A DNA stretch of 7,080 nucleotides from an uncultured Lysobacteraceae bacterium (GCA_946482585.1 CAMLSI010000278.1:1-7080); one strand, 5' to 3'; positions 1 through 7,080 are shown, counted from the stretch's first letter. Numbers and translations are program-made. The notes: generated by a model from the sequence alone, not told the origin.

Positions 1-3000
1 ACCGTGCGCCTCGATCTCGCGGCCCTGGCTGTCGTACCGGGCCACGTCGGGCAGCAGACCGAGCTCGGTGCAGAGCGCGCCGTCGGCGAGAAATGCGTCG
101 TTGAGCACGCTCCACAGCCGCTTGCAGTTCTCGTTGTTGAGCGCGAACGCCTCGGAGCGGTCGAGTTCGCGATTCCACTGCAGGTCGAGCGTGCCCAATG
201 CACGCACCAGCCAGTCGGGGCGCGGCTCGCGCGGCGTGTTCCAGGCCAGCGATTCCTGCGAGATCGTGCGCACGTCGCGCGGCAGGATGCCGCGGCGGCG
301 GAACGCTTCCATGAACGCGATGCGGTACGAGCGATGGTCGTCGGCGATTGCGTCCATGTCGGCCGTGATCAGCGCGCGCAGGTATTCGCCGAACGTGATG
401 TCGACCGGCGGACAGTAGTCGAGCGCCCGTATGCACATGTGCAATACCTGGCGCGCGACCTTGCAGGTCTCGACGGTCAGGCGGTTGACGAGGTCCGGAT
501 GCAGATGGCCCTGCGGCAGCACGCCGCTGCCCGCGGTCGCGATGCGTATGAGCTCGTCCGTGCGGCGCGCGACGATGCGCAGGAACGCTTCGTAGACCGC
601 ATAGACCAGTACCGAACCGAGGTCGTGCACCTCGAGCGCCGGGTCGTAGCGCAGCTTGCGCTCCGCATCGCCGACGTAGTTGCGCAGCGGACCGCTGCGG
701 CTCGTGCCTTCGCCGAACTGCTGCGCGAGGCCGCCGAGCAGGTCGGCCGCCGACAGATCGCTGCGCGAACGCGCGATCTCGAAGCGCACGAGTTCGGTCA
801 CGGTGAAATGCTGGAACAGCGCGACGATGTCGGCGAACGCTTCGTGGAACGCGGGCACGTCGGGATTCGACGCCTCCTGGAAGCGCCGGTGCAGCCCGTC
901 GAGCAGGGCGTGCGACATCTCGTGCGCGATCACGTCGCTCGACAGGCAGGTGAACACGAGCGAGCCCGCAGCCGTCGCCGCGTCGCCGTGCGAATCGGCC
1001 GGGAAGTAGCCGAACAGCAACGCGACCTTCTCCGGACTGTAGTAGGCATTGTCGTCGCGCAGCGCATGCGGATAGATGCGCAGACGGCGTACTTCGGACA
1101 TTTCCACTTTGCCGCCGGTGACGGTCTTGTGTGGCGCCCACAGCGCGCGGCGGCCGAGCGCGCGCTCGAAATGGCCGATCGTCGTCATCGCGACCGCATA
1201 GACCATCTGCTGATGGAACTGCGGATTGCCTTCCGACGGCGGCCAGCCGTCCTGCGCGAGCAGCATGCGGTCGTTGAGGTCGACCGGGTCGTAGACCTTG
1301 TTCGACGCGGGATCGACGTCGATGACTTCGAGGTACTCGCCGATCGGCCCGGGCCGCAACGGCTCGGCGCCGCGCGGCGTGTCGCGGCCGGCGACGTCGT
1401 CCCAGGGCAGGTGCAGCGTGGTCTCGTTGAGATCGGCGAAGTCCAGTCGTTTGGCGATGCTCGGATCGAGCGCGTAGACGCGCAGGCGCCGCAGCGGCGG
1501 CGGCGGCTGGCGCACTTCGCGTACCGGCGGCGGCATGGGCGTGCCTTCGTCGCCGCCGGCGACGCGCGCGGTGCGCCCGAGCCGCCGCTCGAGAAAGCCG
1601 CGCAGTGCGCGCGACGGATTGCCTTCGTCGAGCGCGGCCTGCAGGTAGCGGTCGATCGCCGCGGCGGGAATGTCTTCGGGCGCGCGGTCGGGATCGTCGA
1701 TGGCTTCGTCGACGGCGGCATGACGCTGCGCCATCTGCGTGAGCTCGAGCTCGAGCATCGCGCGCTGCGCCGGCGACGCGGTCAGGCTGACACCGCCGCC
1801 GAAGATCAGATGCAGCCAGCCCCAGGACGCTTTTGCCGGCGGCAGCTTCTTCAGCGTATCGGCTGCCGGCGGCGCGATGCGCAGCGCGTCGAGCGCGCGC
1901 AGGACGCCCTGGCCGATCTTCTTGCGCGTCTCCTCCGCATTCATGCGCGGCGTGGTTTTCGTCGCGCTCGCGAACAGGGCATGGCGCACGGCCTCGACGC
2001 GCATCCAGCGTTCGGCGTACTGCTCGATCTGCGCCAGGTGTTCGGCGAGCCAGAGCGCGCAGGCCGCGGCGACCTGCGGCGTCGCGGCCGACGTGCCGGC
2101 ACCGTCCATGTCGACGATGTTCGGGCAACCGATCTGCGCCCAGGGCACGTTCGGCGTATAGGCGCCGAGCGCGGTTTCCATTTTCTTGTCGGGGCCGTAG
2201 TTGCCCTGCATCGTGATGCCGCCGAGACCGGCGTAGGCGCGACCGTTCGCCATGACGCCGCAAGCCGCGAGCACGCGGCGCCAGCGCGCCGGAAACACGA
2301 TGGACTTCGGCGTCGGCAAGTGCGCGAAGTTGTTGCCGCCGGCGGTGACCAGCACCAGGCCGCGGTCGTAGGCGAGATTGACCGCGTCGACGAGCGCGCG
2401 CGAGGCGACGCCGCCCATGCTCATCGACAGCACGTGCGCGTCCTTGTCCACGGCATAGCCGAAGCCCTGCACCATCGTGCCGGTGGTGAAGCGCACGACG
2501 CTGTCGGCGATGCGCACGGGAATGATCTGCGCGGTCGCGGCGCCGCCGATGAAATCGCGAAAGCCGGGCCAGCCCGGCGCATTGCCGTCGAGGCGATTGC
2601 CGGCGAGCAGGCTCAGCGTGCCGCAGCCGTGACCGCGATTGCTCAGCAGCGGCAGATGGCGCGCGCGATCGGTCGCGTCGTCCGGCGCGCCGTCGCCCTT
2701 GACGAAATTGCGCTGCAGATCGCGGCGCAGGTTCTGCGGCAAGGTGCGGTGATCCGGGTCGTAGCCGGTATCGAGATGCGCGATGCGCACGTTCGCGAGC
2801 TTGCCGCCGACGCGATCGCGCGCGGCCGCGAGCTGGCTGAAGGCCTCGCGCAGGTTCCAGGCCACGCCATCGGCCTTGGCCTTGCCGCCGCTGTCGTCCT
2901 GATCGTCGAAGCGGCATTGCTCGGCGGCATCGGCGCCGGCTGCGGACTGATCGCGGTTGTCGTGGTCCCAGCGCTGTTCGAGATCGGGTTCGACCGCGAC

Positions 3001-3270
3001 GACGTCGCCGCGGCCGTCCGCCGCAAACGCCGCGGCGGCCGTTCGCACGAGCGCGTGGGCGCGGTCCCAGGGGTGCTCCGCATCGCTGGGCGCCGCGGAG
3101 ATGCGCATCCAGGTCGCCTCGGCGCCGGCGTCGAGCCCCAGGCCGGGCTCGCGCCGGGCCGGCACGGACAGGATGGGTTCGATCGCGTCGGCGGCGGCGC
3201 CGAACGCGGTTCGCGCGGCGGCGAGGGCCTGCCCCTTGCCGCGGACCTTGACCAGCAGTGCATCGCTCAT
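1..3270 (-). CDS. Two-headed protease: S8 subtilase fused to HExxH gluzincin metallopeptidase (3' end missing)
   Basis: The frame runs without a stop from ATG at 3270 to the window edge, giving 1090 residues with the C-terminus outside. Residues 1-95 look like a propeptide or adaptor; I see no signal peptide or membrane helix. Residues about 160-450 form a subtilisin-like domain: Asp167 in HLDTGYD, His214 in NRGHGCGT, oxyanion Asn313 in TAGGNN, nucleophile Ser394 in GTSAATPQ. Residues about 450-640 are a helical, charged linker with a Pro-rich hinge (580-592). From about 640 comes a second enzyme: a GEYLEVIDVDP start, a FHQQMVYAVAMTTI helix (His686), then HEMSH with zinc ligands His783 and His787 and base Glu784, and third ligand Glu810 in HEAFAD. 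His882 (EVHDLGSVL) may match the thermolysin transition-state histidine. Both active sites look intact, so two peptide-cleaving activities on one chain are predicted. The start is backed by GGAGAG five bases upstream. Substrate is unknown; location is probably cytoplasmic, or exported by a route not visible here. Confidence 0.93.
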   Translation of the reverse strand, partial: MSDALLVKVRGKGQALAAARTAFGAAADAIEPILSVPARREPGLGLDAGAEATWMRISAAPSDAEHPWDRAHALVRTAAAAFAADGRGDVVAVEPDLEQRWDHDNRDQSAAGADAAEQCRFDDQDDSGGKAKADGVAWNLREAFSQLAAARDRVGGKLANVRIAHLDTGYDPDHRTLPQNLRRDLQRNFVKGDGAPDDATDRARHLPLLSNRGHGCGTLSLLAGNRLDGNAPGWPGFRDFIGGAATAQIIPVRIADSVVRFTTGTMVQGFGYAVDKDAHVLSMSMGGVASRALVDAVNLAYDRGLVLVTAGGNNFAHLPTPKSIVFPARWRRVLAACGVMANGRAYAGLGGITMQGNYGPDKKMETALGAYTPNVPWAQIGCPNIVDMDGAGTSAATPQVAAACALWLAEHLAQIEQYAERWMRVEAVRHALFASATKTTPRMNAEETRKKIGQGVLRALDALRIAPPAADTLKKLPPAKASWGWLHLIFGGGVSLTASPAQRAMLELELTQMAQRHAAVDEAIDDPDRAPEDIPAAAIDRYLQAALDEGNPSRALRGFLERRLGRTARVAGGDEGTPMPPPVREVRQPPPPLRRLRVYALDPSIAKRLDFADLNETTLHLPWDDVAGRDTPRGAEPLRPGPIGEYLEVIDVDPASNKVYDPVDLNDRMLLAQDGWPPSEGNPQFHQQMVYAVAMTTIGHFERALGRRALWAPHKTVTGGKVEMSEVRRLRIYPHALRDDNAYYSPEKVALLFGYFPADSHGDAATAAGSLVFTCLSSDVIAHEMSHALLDGLHRRFQEASNPDVPAFHEAFADIVALFQHFTVTELVRFEIARSRSDLSAADLLGGLAQQFGEGTSRSGPLRNYVGDAERKLRYDPALEVHDLGSVLVYAVYEAFLRIVARRTDELIRIATAGSGVLPQGHLHPDLVNRLTVETCKVARQVLHMCIRALDYCPPVDITFGEYLRALITADMDAIADDHRSYRIAFMEAFRRRGILPRDVRTISQESLAWNTPREPRPDWLVRALGTLDLQWNRELDRSEAFALNNENCKRLWSVLNDAFLADGALCTELGLLPDVARYDSQGREIEAHG

Positions 3271-3275
3271 GGCGT

Positions 3276-3281
3276 CTCTCC
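3276..3281 (-). promoter_or_regulatory. Ribosome binding site of the double protease gene
   Basis: The minus strand reads GGAGAG here, five bases before the ATG at 3270. This is a good Shine-Dalgarno match at a usable spacing. It is the strongest of the ribosome sites in the window and supports both the chosen start and the minus-strand reading of this region. Confidence 0.7.
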
Positions 3282-3373
3282 GGCGGCGGACCGGACGAGG
3301 CGGCAGCGCGGCGTCAGCCGGCTGCAGTTCCGGGTCCGGGCAATTCGGTGACTACGAGGTCGCGCTGATCGCG

Positions 3374-3402
3374 ATTGTTCCAGAATGCTGCATGGACGTC
3401 AT
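3374..3402 (-). promoter_or_regulatory. Candidate sigma70 promoter for the double protease gene
   Basis: On the minus strand, ATGACG (3402-3397) matches TTGACA at four of six positions. AACAAT (3379-3374) matches TATAAT at four of six, and the two are separated by exactly 17 bases. It lies in the least GC-rich part of the gap behind oppB. Transcription would start near 3366 and give a leader of roughly 95 bases before the ATG at 3270. If real, the protease gene can be transcribed independently of oppAB. Both boxes are only moderate matches, so chance is possible. Confidence 0.3.
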
Positions 3403-3429
3403 TCGGGAAAATATGTCCGTCCCGTGACG
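3397..3429. repeat. Interrupted inverted repeat overlapping the candidate -35 box
   Basis: Outer arms CGTCA (3397-3401) and TGACG (3425-3429) are complementary. Inner arms GGGA (3405-3408) and TCCC (3420-3423) are also complementary, and the centre is AT-rich. The left outer arm coincides with the candidate -35 element of the protease promoter, which is where a dimeric regulator could bind. It could also fold as a weak RNA hairpin at the end of the oppB transcript. No known operator is recognised. Confidence 0.3.
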
Positions 3430-3434
3430 AGGGT

Positions 3435-3454
3435 GCGCCGGGCCCGGCCGGCGC
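3435..3454 (-). terminator. GC-rich hairpin just behind oppB, possible transcript end
   Basis: A perfect 7-base-pair stem (GCGCCGG at 3435-3441, CCGGCGC at 3448-3454) with a 6-base loop lies eight bases past the oppB stop codon. In the minus-strand direction it is not followed directly by a T run; the first TTTT comes only about 25 bases later. A classic intrinsic terminator is therefore not shown. It may stabilise the 3' end of the oppAB message or help a factor-dependent stop. If it does not terminate, the protease gene would be cotranscribed with oppAB. Confidence 0.25.
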
Positions 3455-3462
3455 GGAGCCGT

Positions 3463-4446
3463 TCAGGCGGCGGTGCTGCGCAGGCGCGGATCGAGCCAGG
3501 TGCGCAGCGCGTCGACGAGCGCATTGACGAGGATGACGAGCGCGCCGGCGACGAGCACGACGCCGAGCACCAGCGTGTAGTCGCGATTGAGCGCGCCCTG
3601 CACGAAATAGCGGCCCATGCCCGGGATACCGAAGATCTGTTCGATCACGGCCGAACCAGTGATGACGGCGATCAGCGCGGGACTGAGCCATGCGGCCAGC
3701 GGCAGCGCGGCCGCGGGCAGCGCATGCATGAGCAGCAGCCGCGCCTCGCCGTAGCCGCGCGCACGCGCGGCGCGCAGCCAGTCGCTCGCGAGCGCTTCGC
3801 TCATGCTGCTGCGCGTGAGCCGCGCGCACCAGGCGAGGTTCGGCAGCATCAGCGCGACGACGGGCAGCACGCGATAGCGCCAGTCGCCCGCGACCCAGCC
3901 GCCGGCCGGCAGCCAGCGCAGCTCTACCGCGAACAGCAGGATCAGAAGCGGCGCAATCACGAATTTCGGCAGCGCCTGCGCCGCGGCGCCGAGCAGCATC
4001 AGACCGCGATCGAGCCGGCTGCCTTCGCGCGCGGCCGCGAGCACGCCCATCGGCACGCCGAGGAGGAGCGCGAGCAGCAGTGCGAGCCCGCCGAGACCGG
4101 CCGACACCGGCAGTCCCTGCGCGATGAGTTCGTTGACGCTGAAGTCCGGATACTGGAACGACGGTCCGAGATCGCCGCGCGCGACATCGCCGAGATAGGC
4201 GAGGTATTGCTGCGGCACGCTGCGATCGAGCCGATAGCGCTGCGCGAGTTGCGCCTGCACCGCGGGCGGCGCGGCCTTCTCGCTGTCGAACGGGCCGCCC
4301 GGGGCGGCATGCAGCAGTGCGAAGCACAACGTCACGAGCAGCCATAGCGTCAGCAGTGCGGTCAGCGCCGCCGTCGCAAATCCGCGCAACCGGCCAGCGA
4401 TGCGGCCGGCCGGCGATGCTGCCGTCACTGCGCGACCGTCGCTCAT
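3463..4446 (-). CDS. oppB: Oligopeptide ABC transporter permease OppB
   Basis: This 327-residue inner-membrane protein is one half of the channel of a peptide-importing ABC transporter, moving peptides delivered by the periplasmic binding protein into the cytoplasm. The fold is typical of the OppB/DppB family. The first membrane helix is at about 24-46, followed by a periplasmic part with RYRLDRSVPQQYLAYLGD. The helix after VSAGLGG begins the transporter core, and further helices bring the total to about six. The cytoplasmic EAA loop (Glu217 to Gly231, EALASDWLRAARARG), which docks on the ATPase, is intact. The C-terminal signature IEQIFGIPGMG is present, and the protein ends TWLDPRLRSTAA. 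Its ATG overlaps the oppA stop as ATGA and has no Shine-Dalgarno sequence of its own, so translation is probably coupled to oppA. Oddly, no oppC follows; such permeases normally work as a heterodimer with OppC. Confidence 0.95.
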   Translation of the reverse strand: MSDGRAVTAASPAGRIAGRLRGFATAALTALLTLWLLVTLCFALLHAAPGGPFDSEKAAPPAVQAQLAQRYRLDRSVPQQYLAYLGDVARGDLGPSFQYPDFSVNELIAQGLPVSAGLGGLALLLALLLGVPMGVLAAAREGSRLDRGLMLLGAAAQALPKFVIAPLLILLFAVELRWLPAGGWVAGDWRYRVLPVVALMLPNLAWCARLTRSSMSEALASDWLRAARARGYGEARLLLMHALPAAALPLAAWLSPALIAVITGSAVIEQIFGIPGMGRYFVQGALNRDYTLVLGVVLVAGALVILVNALVDALRTWLDPRLRSTAA

Positions 4447-6041
4447 GGCGTCGCCGTGTCGGCGTCGCGGTCCCAGCGCAGCCAGCGCGACGCGTGATGA
4501 TCGAGCGGATTCGGCTCGAAGCCGCGCAGCCGCGTGTCGACCAGATGTTTGGACGTATAGAAGTAGATCGGCACGACTGCGTGCGCGGCGAGCAGGCGCG
4601 CTTCGGCGGCGGTGATCAGCGCGCGGCGCGCGTCGCCCGCGGGCAGGGCCGCGGCGCGTTGCAGCAGCGCGTCGAACTCGGCATCGGCGAAGCCGGTCGT
4701 GTTCAGCGGATTGTCGCGGCCGGAAAACGTCGCGAGAAAATCGAGCGGATCGTTGACGTCGGCGATCCAGCCGCCGCGGAACACCTGCGTGATCGCGCGT
4801 GCGCGGCGGTTCTGCACGAACACCTTCCATTCCTCGTTGCGCAGCACGACGCGCGCGCCGAGCGTCTGGCGCCACATCGACGCGACCGCGAGTGCGAGTT
4901 TCCGGTGCGCGGTCGAGGTGTTGTAGCGCAGTTCGAGGGTCGCCGGCCGCTCGCGCGCGTAGCCGGCTGCGGCATAGCGTTCGCGTGCCGCGGCTTCGCG
5001 CCGTTCGCGCGGCCAGCTCTGCGCATCCACGGGAGGCATCGCATGATCGCGCGTGCCCGGCGGCACCACGCTCCAGGCCGGCAGCTCGCCGAGTCCGGTC
5101 ACGTAGCGCGTCAGGATTTCGCGATCGAGCGCGAGCACCAGGGCTTCGCGCAGCGCCGCGCTGTCGCGCAGCGGCGGCCGCGTGAGATTCAGTCCGAGCC
5201 AGAAACTGCCGAGATAGGGACTGATGCGCAACCGCGGGCCGAATTCCGCGCGCAATGCCGGCAACGCTTTCGGCGGCACGGTTTCGGTGATCTGCAGGTT
5301 GCCGGCCTGGAAGCGTTTGAGTTCGCTCGCGGCATCTTCGGTCACCACGAAACGCACGTGCTCGATCGCGACCGCGGTCGCGTCGTGGAACTGCCGGTTG
5401 CGCGCGAGTTCGATGCTGGCCTGCGGCGTCCATGCGCGCAGCACGTAGGCGCCGTTGCCGACGAGGTTGCCCGGCCGCGTGTGCTGTGCGCCGAACTGTG
5501 CGAGCGCCGGCAGATAGACCGGGAAGGCGATCGGCAGCAGCAGCCGGTCCGTCAGCGCGACCGGTTCCGCGAGCGCGATGCGCAGCGTGCGCGCATCCGG
5601 CGCACTGACGCCGAGCGTGTCGGGCGGCGCCGAACCTGCGGTGACCGCGGCCGCGTTCGCGATGGGCCGCAGCAACGCGGCCATCGGTGCGGCCGTCTGC
5701 GGCGCGAGCGCGCGGCGAAAGCTCGCGACGAACTGATTCGCATCGAGCGGCTGGCCGTTCGACCAGCGCAGATCGGCGCGCAGGCGGAATTCCCAGGTCA
5801 GTCCGTCGTCCGAACGCGTCCACGATTCCGCGGCGCCCGGAATCACATTGCCCGCGGCGTCTTCGGTAACCAGACCTTCGTAGAGATCGCGCACGATGTT
5901 GCCGCAGGCGACTTCCTGGCAGCGATGCGGGTCCAGGGTCGACGGCTCGGGACCGTTGCCGCGTGCGAGCTCCTGCGCCGCTGCAGCCATCGGCAGCAGT
6001 AGCGCCGGCAGCAGATAATGGGCAAGGTGCGGGACGGGCAT
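4443..6041 (-). CDS. oppA: Periplasmic oligopeptide-binding protein OppA
   Basis: This 532-residue solute-binding protein of the SBP_bac_5 family binds peptides in the periplasm and hands them to the OppB-containing permease. Residues 1-22 are a short Sec signal peptide ([13 protein letters not shown], probable cut before Gln23). There is no lipobox cysteine, so the product should be soluble in the periplasm. Family landmarks in order: [10 protein letters not shown] (30-39), [41 protein letters not shown], the hinge and second lobe with [27 protein letters not shown], and [11 protein letters not shown]. The last contains Arg422 and Asp428, aligned with the peptide-contacting Arg/Asp of E. coli OppA (RAGWCADYNEP). 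The C-terminal [13 protein letters not shown] and NPLDHH also match OppA. The mature part seems to have only two cysteines, Cys41 and Cys46. The start is chosen because the signal peptide begins there; the frame stays open upstream but would run into the divergent gshA gene. DppA or MppA-like specificity cannot be excluded. Confidence 0.94.
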   Translation of the reverse strand: MPVPHLAHYLLPALLLPMAAAAQELARGNGPEPSTLDPHRCQEVACGNIVRDLYEGLVTEDAAGNVIPGAAESWTRSDDGLTWEFRLRADLRWSNGQPLDANQFVASFRRALAPQTAAPMAALLRPIANAAAVTAGSAPPDTLGVSAPDARTLRIALAEPVALTDRLLLPIAFPVYLPALAQFGAQHTRPGNLVGNGAYVLRAWTPQASIELARNRQFHDATAVAIEHVRFVVTEDAASELKRFQAGNLQITETVPPKALPALRAEFGPRLRISPYLGSFWLGLNLTRPPLRDSAALREALVLALDREILTRYVTGLGELPAWSVVPPGTRDHAMPPVDAQSWPRERREAAARERYAAAGYARERPATLELRYNTSTAHRKLALAVASMWRQTLGARVVLRNEEWKVFVQNRRARAITQVFRGGWIADVNDPLDFLATFSGRDNPLNTTGFADAEFDALLQRAAALPAGDARRALITAAEARLLAAHAVVPIYFYTSKHLVDTRLRGFEPNPLDHHASRWLRWDRDADTATP

Positions 6042-6051
6042 GAGACGCGAG

Positions 6052-6057
6052 TCTTCC
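6052..6057 (-). promoter_or_regulatory. Weak ribosome binding site of oppA
   Basis: The minus strand reads GGAAGA, ten bases before the ATG at 6041. It is an imperfect Shine-Dalgarno match at slightly long spacing, but it is the only purine-rich stretch near the start that the signal peptide demands. Confidence 0.4.
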
Positions 6058-6104
6058 GCGATTGGCCGACTCGGCGCAAGCCGCGGTCGCTTCGGCGCAG
6101 AAAC

Positions 6105-6119
6105 GCGCCCGCCGGGCGC
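6105..6119. repeat. Perfect GC-rich palindrome in the oppA/gshA divergent region
   Basis: GCGCCC at 6105-6110 and GGGCGC at 6114-6119 are perfectly complementary around a three-base centre, which itself extends the symmetry by one pair. On the plus strand a CCCCCTTTT stretch follows seven bases later (to 6130), so a transcript running towards gshA would carry a tight hairpin with a short, displaced T run. It could be a protein-binding palindrome shared by the divergent genes, an attenuator-like element in the gshA leader, or chance in very GC-rich DNA. No convincing -10/-35 pair was found on either strand in the 141-base gap. Confidence 0.35.
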
Positions 6120-6182
6120 CGCCCCCTTTTGATCGGCGTTGCCGCCCCAACGTCGCGCTTCCCTCCTGCCAGCGAGCCTCGT

Positions 6183-7080
6183 ATGTCCGGTCCCAGTGCG
6201 GTCAAGGAAGTCCCGATCACGCGGCGCGAGGAGCTCGTCGAATACATGGCTTCCGGCGCGAGGCCGAAGGCGCAGTGGCGCATCGGCACCGAGCACGAGA
6301 AGTTCGGCTTCCGCCTCGACGATCTGCGTCCGCCGACCTACGAGGGCGAGCGCGGCATCGGTGCGCTGCTCCAGGGACTCACGCGCTTCGGCTGGGAACC
6401 CGTGCGCGAGAAGGACCATCTGATCGCGCTGTCGCGCGGTCTGGCCTCGATCACGCTGGAGCCCGCGGGTCAGCTCGAACTCTCGGGTGCGCCGCTGGAA
6501 AACGTGCACGAGACCTGTTGCGAGGTCACGTGTCATCTGCGCGAGGTCAAGACCGTTGCCGACGAGCTCGGCCTGGGGTTCCTCGGCATGGGCTTCCAGC
6601 CCAAATGGCGGCGCGACGACATGCCGTGGATGCCGAAGGGCCGCTACGCGATCATGCGGCGCTACATGCCGCTCAAGGGCGGTCTCGGCCTCGACATGAT
6701 GACGCGCACCTGCACCGTGCAGGTCAATCTCGATTTCGGTTCCGAAGCGCAGATGGTGAAGATGTTCCGCGTCTCGCTCGCGCTGCAGCCGATCGCCACG
6801 GCGCTGTTCGCCGATTCGCCGTTCACCGACGGCAAGCCGAACGGCTTCCTGAGCTACCGTTCCAACGTCTGGACTGACACCGATCCCGACCGCACCGGCA
6901 TGCTCGATTTCGTGTTCGAGGACGGCTTCGGCTTCGAACGTTATGTGGACTACCTGCTCGACGTGCCGATGTACTTCAGCTACCGCGGCGGCGAATACGT
7001 GGACCTGAGCGGCCGCAGCTTCCGCAAGTTCCTGCGCGGCGAACTGGCCGAACTGCCGGGCCAGAAGCCGACGATGAAGG
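6183..7080 (+). CDS. gshA: Glutamate-cysteine ligase, plant-type (3' end missing)
   Basis: This enzyme joins L-glutamate and L-cysteine with ATP to give gamma-glutamylcysteine, the committed step of glutathione synthesis in the cytoplasm. The visible 299 codons belong to the GCS2 / plant-type class found in plants and many proteobacteria, not the E. coli class. Landmarks: [14 protein letters not shown] near the N-terminus, metal/substrate motif GTEHEKFGF (35-43), [16 protein letters not shown] (90-105), [35 protein letters not shown], and [19 protein letters not shown]. Bacterial members are usually about 450 residues, so roughly the last third is outside the window. The ATG at 6183 gives the N-terminus expected of the family. 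It has only a weak GAG six bases upstream as ribosome site, and the later ATG at 6246 would cut into the conserved N-terminal helix. The gene diverges from oppA across 141 bases. Nothing suggests a pseudogene; the frame is intact to the edge. Confidence 0.96.
   Translation, partial: MSGPSAVKEVPITRREELVEYMASGARPKAQWRIGTEHEKFGFRLDDLRPPTYEGERGIGALLQGLTRFGWEPVREKDHLIALSRGLASITLEPAGQLELSGAPLENVHETCCEVTCHLREVKTVADELGLGFLGMGFQPKWRRDDMPWMPKGRYAIMRRYMPLKGGLGLDMMTRTCTVQVNLDFGSEAQMVKMFRVSLALQPIATALFADSPFTDGKPNGFLSYRSNVWTDTDPDRTGMLDFVFEDGFGFERYVDYLLDVPMYFSYRGGEYVDLSGRSFRKFLRGELAELPGQKPTMK

Noticed and set aside
1495..1506. Run of CGG triplets that looks like a small tandem repeat
   Set aside because: It simply encodes four prolines of the linker hinge (589-592) in the protease and is too short to count as a repeat element.
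4..3351. Open frame of 1115 codons on the plus strand
   Set aside because: It is the antisense of the double protease gene. Its translation is Arg/Ala/Val-rich with no recognisable motif, while the minus strand gives conserved active sites and a good ribosome site. Long mirror frames are expected in such GC-rich coding DNA.
3352..3402. Tiny 16-residue minus-strand frame in the gap before the protease gene
   Set aside because: No Shine-Dalgarno sequence, no recognisable leader-peptide character, and it overlaps the candidate promoter. Chance is likelier.
3314..4345. 343-codon minus-strand frame running through oppB into the gap
   Set aside because: Off-frame to oppB. The tail in the gap has no usable start codon and does not resemble OppC.
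4317..6002. 561-codon plus-strand frame opposite oppA
   Set aside because: Antisense shadow with low-complexity composition; the minus strand is clearly OppA.
3463..6150. Single 895-codon minus-strand frame covering oppB and the region of oppA
   Set aside because: Only the part from 4446 onward is oppB. The upstream part is an Arg-rich off-frame reading of oppA. The ATGA overlap explains the junction, so neither a fusion nor a frameshift is needed.
6062..6877. 271-codon plus-strand frame overlapping gshA
   Set aside because: Different frame from gshA, Arg-rich and without motifs; gshA is well supported.
1..7080. tRNA or rRNA genes, CRISPR arrays, insertion sequences, attachment sites
   Set aside because: None seen: no spaced direct repeats, transposase motifs or structural RNA signatures were recognised on either strand.

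Overview
The window is GC-rich bacterial DNA with dense coding, strong GC bias at third codon positions, and long spurious open frames on the strand opposite each gene. Four genes are supported. Three are on the minus strand and one is on the plus strand. A plant-type (class 3) glutamate-cysteine ligase, Gram-negative style OppA/OppB proteins and an OppA without a lipobox suggest a high-GC proteobacterium. A gammaproteobacterium of the Xanthomonadales/Lysobacterales type is my best guess. That placement is inference, since no rRNA or other marker is present.

Layout. (1) Positions 1-3270, minus strand: a very large gene whose 3' end lies outside the window. Its 1090 visible residues join a subtilisin-like serine protease with an intact Asp/His/Asn/Ser set to a zinc metallopeptidase with an intact HExxH...E gluzincin site. 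(2) Positions 3271-3462: a less GC-rich gap holding a Shine-Dalgarno sequence, a candidate sigma70 promoter overlapped by an interrupted inverted repeat, and a GC-rich hairpin just behind oppB. (3) Positions 3463-6041, minus strand: oppA-oppB, a periplasmic oligopeptide-binding protein and one transmembrane permease subunit, joined by an ATGA stop/start overlap. (4) Positions 6042-6182: a short divergent intergenic region with a perfect GC-rich hairpin palindrome. (5) Positions 6183-7080, plus strand: the first 299 codons of gshA, which encodes the enzyme for the first step of glutathione synthesis.

How they may work together. OppA and OppB would capture and import peptides, but the usual partners oppC, oppD and oppF do not follow oppB. 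The two-protease gene takes their place. The association of a peptide importer with a double protease is suggestive, but the protease has no visible export signal and may have its own promoter, so a shared pathway is unproven. The gshA gene reads the other way and is probably a separate unit. The most notable item is the single-chain serine/metallo double protease.
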